From Sphingomonadales bacterium (GTDB lineage: Bacteria; Pseudomonadota; Alphaproteobacteria; Sphingomonadales; Sphingomonadaceae): a DNA stretch of 64,000 nucleotides. The DNA is taken from positions 1 through 64,000 of the forward strand of contig JAIXYT010000026.1 in assembly GCA_027490095.1 (NCBI GenBank). Reading direction: 5' to 3'. Shown here piece by piece: positions 16,623 through 24,358 of this stretch; within the stretch, counting starts at the first letter, position 1; each line of letters opens with the position of its first letter. Position numbers and translations under genes: made by a program. The notes below the pieces were generated by a model, which worked only from the letters and a program-made list of their open reading frames with translations, searched no databases and was not told where the DNA came from.

Positions 16623-17080
16623 AACGGATCCCCTCTGCGACGTTGATATCCTCCCAGGCTGCTCCCCGGACTGCGCCGGAGTTGGCCGAACCATTCGCGA
16701 TTCTGAAAAACCGGTCAAGCCCAATTTTCTCTTTCGCCAACAGGCGTATCCCCCACAGCACAGTGCCACCCCCCGCCCCACCGAACCCACGCGCTCGACA
16801 CTGCAGATCCCCGGCCCCCAAGGCTCGCCACCCCCCATCACCAAAACATTGATTTCACGCCATGTATTTCCTCCTCGCGATCCGGCGCCCCGCCCGCAGC
16901 CACAGGCGACAGCAGGTCGCACCCGGCGCAAGGCCGCCCGCCGATCGCGCGCCCCATGAGAAATTCTCTTCCTGATCGGAGAATTCGCGTTTAGCCTCCA
17001 CCCGGCGGCCAGGGCCACCCGGCAGACCGGCCCGGCCGCCATTCGCCTGCGTGCAAACCCGCCTTCAAGGAGGAGCCCCG
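16623..17080. promoter_or_regulatory. Divergent control region between TonB receptor and D-aminoacylase
   Basis: 458 bp with no convincing gene. On the minus strand CTTGACCGG near 16706-16698 could be a -35 for the receptor, but no good -10 follows. The main signal is the operator at 16967-16983. The region should carry both promoters; I cannot fix either start point. Confidence 0.45.
16967..16983 (-). promoter_or_regulatory. D-locus operator (third copy)
   Basis: Read on the minus strand, TTCTCCGATCAGGAAGA shares a 12-base identical core TCCGATCAGGAA with the operator before dgcN. Outer arms ATTCTC/GAGAAT (16963-16984) add further dyad symmetry. It lies 98 bp before the D-aminoacylase start. 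Unlike the other two copies it has no clear -35/-10 pair around it. Confidence 0.5.
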
Positions 17081-18730
17081 ATGCCGTTCCGTCGAACCCT
17101 TCGTCCCGCCCTCGTCGCCGCCGCCCTTCTCGCATCGGCCGCACCCGGCAGCGTGATGGCTGCCGATTACGACATCGTGATCCGCAACGGGCGCGTGCTC
17201 GACGGGGCCGGCAACCCCTGGGTCTCCGCCGACGTCGCAATCAAGGACGGGCGCATCGCCCGCATCGGCAAGGTCACGGGCAAGGGCACGCGCGAGATCG
17301 ACGCGCGCGGCCGCTATGTCACGCCGGGCTGGATCGACATGATGGACCAGTCGGGCGCGGTGCTGCGCCAGAATGGCGGCGCCGAAAACAAGCTGCTGAT
17401 GGGCGTCACCACCGTGATCGCCGGCGAAGGCGGCACACCCGTGCCGGCCGCAGCAATCGAGGACTATTTCCGCGAGCTCGAAACAAAGAAGATCGCCGTC
17501 AACTTCGGCACCTACTATTCGGCAACCCAGGCCCGGCGCGAGGTGATCGGCGACAAGGCCGCACCCCCCACGCCTGCGGACATGGTGAAGATCAAGGCCA
17601 ATGTGGAAACCGCCATGAAGGCCGGCACCTTCGGTCTCGCAACCGCGCTCATCTACCCGCCCGGCAGCTTCCAGACCACCGATGAGCTGGTCGAGATCGT
17701 CAAGGCCGCCGCGCCCTGCAACGGCATCTACGCAACGCACATGCGCGACGAGAGCGCAGGCCTGCTCGACGGCATCCGGGAAGCCATCGAGATCGGCGAG
17801 CGGGCCGGAGTCAAGGTGGAGATCTTCCACCTGAAGGCCGCCTACGCCCCCACCTTCGGCAAGACCATGCCCGAGGCCGTGAAGCTCATCGACGCCGCAC
17901 GGGCGCGGGGCATCGACGTGGCGGCCGACATGTACATGTACCCGTTCGCCGGAACGGGCCTCGAAATCTCGGCCCCGAACTGGGTGTTCGCGAACGGCTT
18001 CGATGCCGCCGTCGCCCTGCTCAGGGATCCGGTCGCACGGGAACGGATGAAGAAGGATCTGGCGGCAGGGCCGCAGCCGGGCTGGCCCAACAATGTCTAT
18101 GCCGCCGGCGGGTGGCACAAGGTCGTGCTCGCCAATCCCCACAACCCCAAGTGGGAGAAATACCGGTTCAAGACGCTCGCCGAGATCGGCAGGCAGGAAG
18201 GCCGGGACCCCGCCGACGTCGCCTGGGACATCATGCTCGAGGCCCTGCCCAACCGCGCCGTCGCGCTCTACTTCATGATGGACGAACGCGACATCGAGAC
18301 CGCGCTCGTCAAGAACTGGGTCTCGATCGGCAGCGATGCGGGCGCTGTCCCCGTCTATGGCAAGCTCGACGGGGTCGCGCTGCCGCACCCGCGCGCCTAT
18401 GGCAACGCCGCCCGCACGATCGCCGAATATGTGAAGCGCCGCAACGTGTTGACGCTGGAAGATGCAGTCCGGAAGATGACCTCCTGGCCCGCCGCACGCA
18501 TGGGCCTCGCCGACCGGGGCGTCCTGCGCGAAGGCCTCAAGGCCGACATCACCGTGTTCGATTATGACCGGCTCGACGACCGGGCCTCCTTCGAACAGCC
18601 GACCGTGTCCCCGGTCGGCATCGACTATGTGCTCGTGAACGGCCAGATCGCCGTCGATGGCGGCAAGGTCACCGGCGCGCGGCCCGGCGTCGTCCTGAAA
18701 GGGGCCTGCGCCGCCCGGCCCGCATCCTGA
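17081..18730 (+). CDS. N-acyl-D-amino-acid deacylase-like amidohydrolase, exported
   Basis: A 549-residue protein with a signal peptide (to about residue 27) and an amidohydrolase fold: DYDIVIRNGRVLDGAGNPW, THMRDES, EIFHLKAAY, GSDAGAVP and the C-terminal DITVFDYDRL. These match D-aminoacylases, which release D-amino acids from N-acyl-D-amino acids. The first metal motif, normally H-x-H after PGxID, is replaced here by PGWIDMMDQSG. The enzyme may therefore bind one metal differently or belong to a divergent subgroup. AAGGAGGAG just before the ATG is an ideal ribosome site. It is divergent from the TonB receptor. Activity on D-amino compounds is inferred from family and locus. Confidence 0.8.
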   Translation: MPFRRTLRPALVAAALLASAAPGSVMAADYDIVIRNGRVLDGAGNPWVSADVAIKDGRIARIGKVTGKGTREIDARGRYVTPGWIDMMDQSGAVLRQNGGAENKLLMGVTTVIAGEGGTPVPAAAIEDYFRELETKKIAVNFGTYYSATQARREVIGDKAAPPTPADMVKIKANVETAMKAGTFGLATALIYPPGSFQTTDELVEIVKAAAPCNGIYATHMRDESAGLLDGIREAIEIGERAGVKVEIFHLKAAYAPTFGKTMPEAVKLIDAARARGIDVAADMYMYPFAGTGLEISAPNWVFANGFDAAVALLRDPVARERMKKDLAAGPQPGWPNNVYAAGGWHKVVLANPHNPKWEKYRFKTLAEIGRQEGRDPADVAWDIMLEALPNRAVALYFMMDERDIETALVKNWVSIGSDAGAVPVYGKLDGVALPHPRAYGNAARTIAEYVKRRNVLTLEDAVRKMTSWPAARMGLADRGVLREGLKADITVFDYDRLDDRASFEQPTVSPVGIDYVLVNGQIAVDGGKVTGARPGVVLKGACAARPAS

Positions 18731-18735
18731 TCCGG

Positions 18736-18763
18736 GGGGCGGCACGCCGTCCGCCGCCCCTTT
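18736..18763 (+). terminator. Probable rho-independent terminator after the D-aminoacylase
   Basis: The stem GGGGCGGC/GCCGCCCC (18736-18743 with 18753-18760) with a 9-nt loop is followed by TTT. It lies 5 nt after the stop codon and before the convergent XRE-cupin gene. The T-run is short, so efficiency is uncertain. Confidence 0.6.
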
Positions 18764-18815
18764 CCGCCGAACCGCCCGGGCCGTTTTTCAGTTATGGAAA
18801 AAAATGGAAAACCGG

Positions 18816-19508
18816 TCAGGAAATCGGGTTCAGCGACGACTTCAGCTCCTCGTCACGCGCCGAGCAGACGCACAGCACCCGGCACGGGCCATCGGACGCC
18901 GCGAGATAGCCATGGCCCATCATCCCGTCGAAGTAGATCGTGTCGCCCACCTCCAGCCGCACCGGGGCATAGAGGTCGCAATGAAAATCGACCGAGCCTT
19001 CCAGCACGATGGCGAACTCCTCGCCCGGATGCCGCATCCATTCGCCGAAATCCTCGATCCGCCGAACCTTCAGGTCCAGGACCATCGGGTTCAGCGACTT
19101 CCGCAGCAGCTCGGCGGCCGGATAGGTGTAGAGGCAGGTCGCTGTCCGGATTGCAGGCCCGTCTCCGGCGCGGGTGATGCTGCGGCGCCCGGATGGCACG
19201 GCCTGGACATCGGGGGCCTGTCCGGAACTGAACAGGGTCGCGATGTCGATGCCCAAGCCCGAGCTGATGCTGATCAGCTTGGGGTAGCTCAGCGACATCT
19301 TGCCGGTTTCCACCTTTGAAAGTGTCGACACCGGAAGACCCGTCCGCTCGCTCACCTGCGCAAGTGTCAGATTGCGTTCCAGCCTGAGCCGGCGAAGCAC
19401 ATGTCCGGGCTCTTCCGGGGCATTTCGCATCTCGCCGCGATCCACCGGCAAACCCGGCCCCCTGGCCTGCTGGGCTCGCCCCTCGGTCGGGCGTCGTCTT
19501 GCCGTCAT
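18816..19508 (-). CDS. XRE-family regulator with C-terminal cupin domain (paralogue)
   Basis: A 230-residue regulator with helix-turn-helix around residues 35-90 (LAQVSERTGLPVSTLSKVETGKMSLSYPKL) and a C-terminal cupin (RHPGEEFAIVLEGSVDFHCDLY, FDGMMGHGYLAA). It aligns over its whole length with the regulator at 7362-7985, sharing PVSTLSKVE, the GEEF-x-x-VLEG block and the MGH-x-YLAA block, but has a basic extra N-terminus of about 28 residues. The start at 19508 follows AGGAG by about 7 nt. The two copies bracket the D-amino-acid locus. One may be the local repressor and the other a regulator of a linked ligand. Confidence 0.83.
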   Translation of the reverse strand: MTARRRPTEGRAQQARGPGLPVDRGEMRNAPEEPGHVLRRLRLERNLTLAQVSERTGLPVSTLSKVETGKMSLSYPKLISISSGLGIDIATLFSSGQAPDVQAVPSGRRSITRAGDGPAIRTATCLYTYPAAELLRKSLNPMVLDLKVRRIEDFGEWMRHPGEEFAIVLEGSVDFHCDLYAPVRLEVGDTIYFDGMMGHGYLAASDGPCRVLCVCSARDEELKSSLNPIS

Positions 19509-19803
19509 CTGCTTCTCCTGAAGCCGTCCCAATCCCGTTCCGGCCGCTGTCCTGCGTCCGCGGGCGCGCGATCCCGGTGCGTCCGGTTTCCGGCACCCGC
19601 TGCCGGCCATGTCAACCGCCCTAGCGCTGTTCGAACCAGAAAACCATTCTCCGCTGGGGCCGGGCTTTCGGCAAGAGGGCGGGCAAGCGGGCGTCCAGGC
19701 ACGCATGGCAAGCGCGCATGGCAGCCACACCTGTCAATTCGGGTTTACACATGGGCCGGTTTTTGGGCATGCTGCCGTCAGCTGAGGCCGAAGGACGAGA
19801 CCC
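19509..19803. other. Intergenic region between XRE-cupin and FNR genes
   Basis: 295 bp separating two divergent genes. No FNR box, no copy of the D-locus operator and no convincing gene were found by eye. Both promoters should lie here. Confidence 0.4.
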
Positions 19804-20544
19804 GTGCAGCAAGCCGCGAATCAGACTGCCGAACGCCGCGCCGCAAGCACCGGCCACTGCGACAGCTGCGTTGTCCGCAGCAAGGCCATCTGCGCAGCGC
19901 TCGAACCCGACGATCGCCAGTTGCTCGGCCGCGAAGGCCGTATCCAGGTCGTCCCGCGCGGGCGCACCCTCGTCTGGGAGGGCGAGGATGCGATGCTCGT
20001 CGCGAACGTCATCGAAGGCGTGCTGAAGCTCTCCACCTCGACGTCGGACGGGCGCGAACAGATTGTCGGCGTGGTCTATCCGTCCGATTTCATCGGCCGC
20101 CCCTTCGGCGAGCGCAGCCAGCACAGCGTGACCGCGCTCGTCGACTCGCGCGTCTGCCTCTTCCCGCGCGCCGCGTTCGACCGCTTCGCCCACGCCCACC
20201 CCGAGCTCGAACATCGCCTCCTCAACCGCGCCCTCGACGAGCTCGACCGGGCCCGGCGCTGGATGCTGCTGCTCGGCCGCAAGTCCGCGACAGAGCGGGT
20301 GGCGAGCTTCCTGCTCGAAATGTCCAGCCGCCTGGCAGAGGCCGGCTGCGACAGCCAAGGCCCGCTCGACAGCTTCGAACTGCCACTCGATCGCCAGCAG
20401 ATCGCCGACGTGCTGGGCCTCACCATCGAAACCGTCAGCCGCCAGATGTCATCCCTGCGCGCGGCAGGCGTGATCGAACTCCCCGGCCGCCGCTCGCTCC
20501 ACATCCTGGACCGCCAGCACCTCATCGCCCTCGCCGGCGACTGA
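19804..20544 (+). CDS. fnrL: FNR-type oxygen-responsive transcriptional regulator
   Basis: A 246-residue Crp/Fnr protein. Four cysteines fit a [4Fe-4S] sensor: Cys19, Cys22, Cys30 (HCDSCVVRSKAIC) and Cys118 (SRVCLFPR). A cNMP-type barrel, a long dimer helix and a C-terminal helix-turn-helix follow. The recognition helix ETVSRQMSSLR has the E-x-x-S-R that reads the TTGAT half-site. The start is GTG at 19804 with AAGGA about 10 nt upstream. A matching FNR box lies 1 kb downstream between ompW and hemN, supporting the function. It should activate or repress under low oxygen. Confidence 0.85.
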   Translation: MQQAANQTAERRAASTGHCDSCVVRSKAICAALEPDDRQLLGREGRIQVVPRGRTLVWEGEDAMLVANVIEGVLKLSTSTSDGREQIVGVVYPSDFIGRPFGERSQHSVTALVDSRVCLFPRAAFDRFAHAHPELEHRLLNRALDELDRARRWMLLLGRKSATERVASFLLEMSSRLAEAGCDSQGPLDSFELPLDRQQIADVLGLTIETVSRQMSSLRAAGVIELPGRRSLHILDRQHLIALAGD

Positions 20545-20572
20545 CCGGAGCCACCAACAACCAGCCCCCCAA

Positions 20573-20714
20573 CCGGCTGCGCAGCAGCCGCAAGCCCGAC
20601 CGGGCGCCCGCAGCGAAGCGAGGACACAGGCGCGCCAGCGCCCAGCAAAATCCCGGCTGCGCAGCAGCCGCAAGCGCGACCGCGCGCCCGCAGCGAAGCG
20701 AGGACACAGGCGCG
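20573..20714. repeat. Two tandem copies of a 62-bp repeat
   Basis: Copy 1 is 20573-20634 and copy 2 is 20653-20714; they differ at two positions and similarity continues a little further right. Each starts with the hairpin GGCTGC-GCA-GCAGCC and ends with a GCGAGGACACAGGCGCG block. They lie between the convergent fnr and ompW genes, so they may act as terminators or be intergenic repeat elements. Confidence 0.75.
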
Positions 20715-20781
20715 AAGCGCCCAAAAAACACAGGCACCGGGCGCCCCGGATTGAGCGCCCGGGCCGGTCGCCCGTTCAGCG

Positions 20782-21465
20782 CTAGAAGCGCATCCCGATC
20801 CCGAACCCGACAACGATCGGGTTGATGTCCACGCGCACCTTCTGCTGGCCTGCTGCCGTCGTCTGCAGCCGCGCCGTCGTGTCCATGTCGATGTATTTCA
20901 CGTCGAAGTTCACGAACAGGCTCCCGTTCAGCGGGATGTCGGCCCCGGCCTGCAACGCCCAGCCGAAGCTGTCGGACAGGCTCACGTCCGTCGGCCCCAG
21001 CGCAGTCTCAAGGCTCCCCGACGCGCGCTCCTTGTAGAAGATGGTGTAGTTCAGCCCTGCGCCCACATAGGGCCGAAAACCCCCATCGGGCGCAAAGTGA
21101 TACTGCAGCGTCAGCGTCGGCGGCAGCACCCAGGTGTCCAGCAGCTTGCCCACGGCCGCCGGCGTCCCGCTCTTGCCGGTCGCCGAATGCTTGGTGGTGG
21201 CCGCAATCAGCTCCAGCCCGATGTTGTTGGTCACCATGTAGGTGAAGTCGATCTCGGGCGCATAGGCCGTGTCGATCGACACGCCGTCGTTCGGAAAGGC
21301 CGGCGTGATCCCGCTCGATCCATCCTGCGGGGCAACCACGATGAACCGTGCGCGAACCAGGAAATCCCCGGCCTCGGCATGGGCAGGCGAACCCGCAGCA
21401 ATCATCGCGGCCCCAAGCGATGCCGCACACGCAAGGCCCTTCAGGGCTGAAGTCCTCGAAACCAT
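20782..21465 (-). CDS. ompW: OmpW-family outer-membrane protein
   Basis: A 227-residue protein with a signal peptide ending near PAHA. The small eight-stranded barrel has family marks DFLVRARFIVVAPQDG, PEIDFTYMVTNNIGLELIAA, LPPTLTLQYHF and FRPYVGAGLNYT, and a C-terminal Phe (GIGMRF). OmpW forms a narrow hydrophobic channel in the outer membrane, and in several proteobacteria it is controlled by FNR or oxidative stress. The start at 21465 follows GAGGAG by about 10 nt. It is divergent from hemN with an FNR box in the 185-bp gap, so oxygen control of both is likely. Confidence 0.88.
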   Translation of the reverse strand: MVSRTSALKGLACAASLGAAMIAAGSPAHAEAGDFLVRARFIVVAPQDGSSGITPAFPNDGVSIDTAYAPEIDFTYMVTNNIGLELIAATTKHSATGKSGTPAAVGKLLDTWVLPPTLTLQYHFAPDGGFRPYVGAGLNYTIFYKERASGSLETALGPTDVSLSDSFGWALQAGADIPLNGSLFVNFDVKYIDMDTTARLQTTAAGQQKVRVDINPIVVGFGIGMRF

Positions 21466-21602
21466 CGACCGTCTTCTCCTCGTCTGCCGGGCCATTTTCC
21501 ACCTTGGCGGTGGTCGGCGCCCCCCTTCGAAGCGCCACCCGGTCCGACGCCGTTTCTGGGCCCGTGCCCAGATCGCGTCCTTGATCCGCCCCAAGGATCG
21601 GG

Positions 21603-21616
21603 TTGACCTCGATCAA
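21603..21616 (+). promoter_or_regulatory. FNR box between ompW and hemN
   Basis: TTGACCTCGATCAA matches the FNR consensus TTGAT-N4-ATCAA at nine of ten positions. Its centre is about 41 bp before the hemN ATG and about 144 bp before the ompW ATG. The fnr-type gene is 1 kb away. Confidence 0.7.
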
Positions 21617-21650
21617 CGTCGGCAGGGCCGGGACAGGTTAGAAACGGGGC

Positions 21651-22973
21651 ATGTGGCCCTATCATCCCCAGCTGCTCGCCCGCGCCGTCCCGCGCTACAC
21701 CAGCTATCCGACAGCGGCCGAGTTCGGCACCATGGTGGGCCCTGCCGATCACCTCGCAGCCCTGAAGGCACTGCCACCCGGCACCCCCGCCTCGCTCTAC
21801 GTGCACATCCCCTTCTGCAAGGAGATTTGCTGGTACTGCGGCTGCAACACCAACCGCTCCAACCGGATCGAGCGCGTCGCCGCCTACCTCGAGGCCCTCG
21901 AGACCGAGATCGACTGGACCGCCCGCCAGGTCGGCGGCAAGGTGGATCTCGCGCGCATCAGCTTCGGCGGCGGCAGCCCCAACGCGCTCGACCCCGTCGG
22001 TTTCGTGCGCCTCGTCAGCCACATCCTCACCGCCTTCGGCACCTCCACCCCGGAAATCTCGGTGGAGCTCGATCCGCGCTCGCTCGACGCCGAATGGGCC
22101 GATCTGCTGGGCAAGGTGGGCGCCACGCGCGCAAGCCTCGGCGTGCAGACCTTCGACCCCGACATCCAGGCCCGCATCGGCCGGATCCAGCCGGCCGAGA
22201 CCATCGAGCTCGCCGTGACCCGGCTTCGCAAGGCCGGGATCCGCTCGCTCAACTTCGACCTGATGTACGGCCTTCCCGGCCAGGGCCTGCCGCAGCTGAT
22301 GGACACGCTGGACCGCACGCTGGCGCTCGCGCCCGACCGCATCGCCCTGTTCGGCTATGCGCATGTGCCCCAGATCATCGCCCGCCAGCGGCGCATCAAC
22401 GCCGACCATCTCCCCGAAACGGCCGAGCGCTTCGAACAGGCCGCCCGGGGCTACGACCATCTGCTCGGCGCAGGGCTGCAGCCGGTCGGCTTCGACCATT
22501 TCGCGCAGGTCCAAGATCCGATCGCGCGCGCCACCCGCGAAGGCCGCCTGCGCCGCAACTTCCAGGGCTTCACCGACGACCAGGCAGAGGTGCTGCTGGG
22601 CGTCGGCGCCACCTCGATCAGCTCCTTCCCCGACCTCATCGTCCAGGCCGAGAAGAACCCCGGCCGCTACCGGATGCGCGTGCTCGGCGGCCACCCGTCC
22701 GCCGAACGCGGCGTCCGCCGCTCCGCCGACGACCAGGAACGCGCCCTCGTGATCGAGGACCTGCTCTGCGGCCGCGCGGCAGACCTTTCCGGCCTCCCCC
22801 TCGACGGCTGGGCCGAACTCCGCCTCAAGCCCTTCCTGGCGCAAGGCCTCTGCACCCTCGTCGACGACCGGCTGACCCTCACGGCCGACGGCCTGCCCTA
22901 CGCCCGGGCCATCGCCTCCTGCTTCGACAGCTACCGCGCCGAAGGCGCCGGCCGCTTCTCGTCCGCTGTCTGA
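21651..22973 (+). CDS. hemN: Oxygen-independent coproporphyrinogen III oxidase
   Basis: A 440-residue radical-SAM enzyme with the cluster motif CKEICWYCGC (C-x3-C-x2-C) near residues 59-66. It carries the HemN marks PRYTSYPTA at the N-terminus, SFGGGSPN, GVQTFD, DLMYGLPGQ and GFDHFAQ. It converts coproporphyrinogen III to protoporphyrinogen IX without oxygen in haem synthesis. Length fits HemN (about 450) rather than the shorter HemW. The upstream FNR box and nearby fnr gene indicate anaerobic or microaerobic induction. No strong ribosome site precedes the ATG. Confidence 0.92.
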   Translation: MWPYHPQLLARAVPRYTSYPTAAEFGTMVGPADHLAALKALPPGTPASLYVHIPFCKEICWYCGCNTNRSNRIERVAAYLEALETEIDWTARQVGGKVDLARISFGGGSPNALDPVGFVRLVSHILTAFGTSTPEISVELDPRSLDAEWADLLGKVGATRASLGVQTFDPDIQARIGRIQPAETIELAVTRLRKAGIRSLNFDLMYGLPGQGLPQLMDTLDRTLALAPDRIALFGYAHVPQIIARQRRINADHLPETAERFEQAARGYDHLLGAGLQPVGFDHFAQVQDPIARATREGRLRRNFQGFTDDQAEVLLGVGATSISSFPDLIVQAEKNPGRYRMRVLGGHPSAERGVRRSADDQERALVIEDLLCGRAADLSGLPLDGWAELRLKPFLAQGLCTLVDDRLTLTADGLPYARAIASCFDSYRAEGAGRFSSAV

Positions 22974-23037
22974 TAGCGGGCGCCCGGTCCCCACAGGAAA
23001 GCTCGTGCCGAGGGCCTCCAAGGTCTAGGATGAACCC

Positions 23038-24285
23038 GTGGAGACGCTCGCCCTGCTGCAGCCCCTGGCCCTGAGCCTTGCAATCGGCCTCATGATCGGC
23101 CTGCAGCGCGGATGGCAGGCGCGCGACGCACCGGCCGGCCACCGGGTCGCCGGCTTCCGCACCTTTGCCCTGCTGGGCCTAGCAGGCGGCCTCGCGGCCC
23201 TCCTTCCAGCCACCTTCGGTGCAATCCTCATGGCCGCAACCGCAGCCACCCTCGTTGTCGGATACCTGCGCGAAAGCACGGCGACCGACCACAGCGCCAC
23301 CGGAACGGTCGCAGGGCTGCTCACCCTCGCGCTCGGTGGCTTTGCCGCAATGGGCCACCGGATAGAGGCGCTCGCCGGTGCCGCGATTCTCGTGCTTCTG
23401 CTCGCGATGCGAACCCGGCTCCACCGCTTCCTGCGCGGCATCTCGGCCGCCGAAATGGAGGCCGCCACCCGCTTCGCGATCGTGGCCCTCGTCATCCTTC
23501 CCCTGATGCCCGACCGCACGATGGGCCCGCTGGACGCCTGGAACCCGCGCCAGCTCTGGATGGTCGTCGTGCTCGTGCTCGGCCTCAACTTCGCGGGCTA
23601 TGTGCTCGCCCGCCGGGTCGGCCCCACGCGCGGCCTCATCGCGACAGCCGCCGCAGGCGCCCTCGTCTCCTCGACCGCCGTCACCGCCGGTTACGCACGC
23701 CGCCTGCGCAGCCCCTCGCCGGCCGACAGCGCCCTCATCGCCGGAATCGCAGTGGCGTCGGCCATCATGTACGCCCGGGTCCTCCTGCTCACCGCCATTC
23801 TCGTCCCCTTCGCGCTCGGCCCGCTCGCCCTTGCCGCGCTCCCGGCCGGTCTTGTCGCCGCCGCACTGGCCTGGGCCGCCGTGCGCCGCACAGCGCCGAT
23901 GCCGGCCGACGGAGACCTCAAGCTCGGCAACCCGCTCGAATTCGGCCCCGCCCTCGGGCTCGCCGCCTTCGTCGCCCTGCTGGCCATCGGCTCGCGCTGG
24001 GCGCTGCAGCGCTTCGGCGACGCAGGCGTCGGCGCGCTGCTGCTGCTCACCGGCTTCGCCGACGTCGATGCCGCCGTCATCACGCTGGCGGGCCTTCCGG
24101 CAGGCACGCTCTCGCCCTCGCGCGCCGGCCTTCTGCTCGCGCTCCCCGTTGTCGCCAACATGGTGCTGAAGGCCGGCCTCGCCCTCGCGCTCGCCGGCGG
24201 ACGCAACGGCCTGCGCGCAGCCGCACCCCTCGTCGCCAGCGTGCTCGCAGCCGGCGCGGGCATGGCCTTCCTCGCCCTCCGCTAG
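23038..24285 (+). CDS. MgtC/SapB-family membrane protein with DUF4010
   Basis: A 415-residue protein with roughly a dozen hydrophobic segments. The N-terminal 140 residues match the MgtC domain (SLAIGLMIGLQRGW, GFRTFALLGLAGGLAAL, GYLRES, TVAGLLTLALGGFAAMG) and the rest resembles DUF4010. MgtC proteins influence Mg2+ homeostasis and ATP synthase in pathogens, but long MgtC-DUF4010 forms are of unclear function. The start is GTG at 23038 with AGGA 7 nt upstream. The MgtE gene follows after 73 bp, suggesting a shared role in divalent-metal handling. Confidence 0.8.
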   Translation: METLALLQPLALSLAIGLMIGLQRGWQARDAPAGHRVAGFRTFALLGLAGGLAALLPATFGAILMAATAATLVVGYLRESTATDHSATGTVAGLLTLALGGFAAMGHRIEALAGAAILVLLLAMRTRLHRFLRGISAAEMEAATRFAIVALVILPLMPDRTMGPLDAWNPRQLWMVVVLVLGLNFAGYVLARRVGPTRGLIATAAAGALVSSTAVTAGYARRLRSPSPADSALIAGIAVASAIMYARVLLLTAILVPFALGPLALAALPAGLVAAALAWAAVRRTAPMPADGDLKLGNPLEFGPALGLAAFVALLAIGSRWALQRFGDAGVGALLLLTGFADVDAAVITLAGLPAGTLSPSRAGLLLALPVVANMVLKAGLALALAGGRNGLRAAAPLVASVLAAGAGMAFLALR

Positions 24286-24358
24286 TCCGCGCGCCCCACA
24301 AGCAGCCGCGACGCGCGCGCTGTTGCAATCCGTGCGTGCCGAGGCCAAGCCACGCTCG

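Noticed and set aside
18803-18822. A partial D-locus operator (CCGGTCAGGAAAT)
   Set aside because: It overlaps the stop codon of the second XRE-cupin gene, between convergent genes, and the left arm does not match. Probably chance.
20573-20714. Possible CRISPR array
   Set aside because: Only two 62-bp repeats with an 18-bp gap, no further units and no cas genes.
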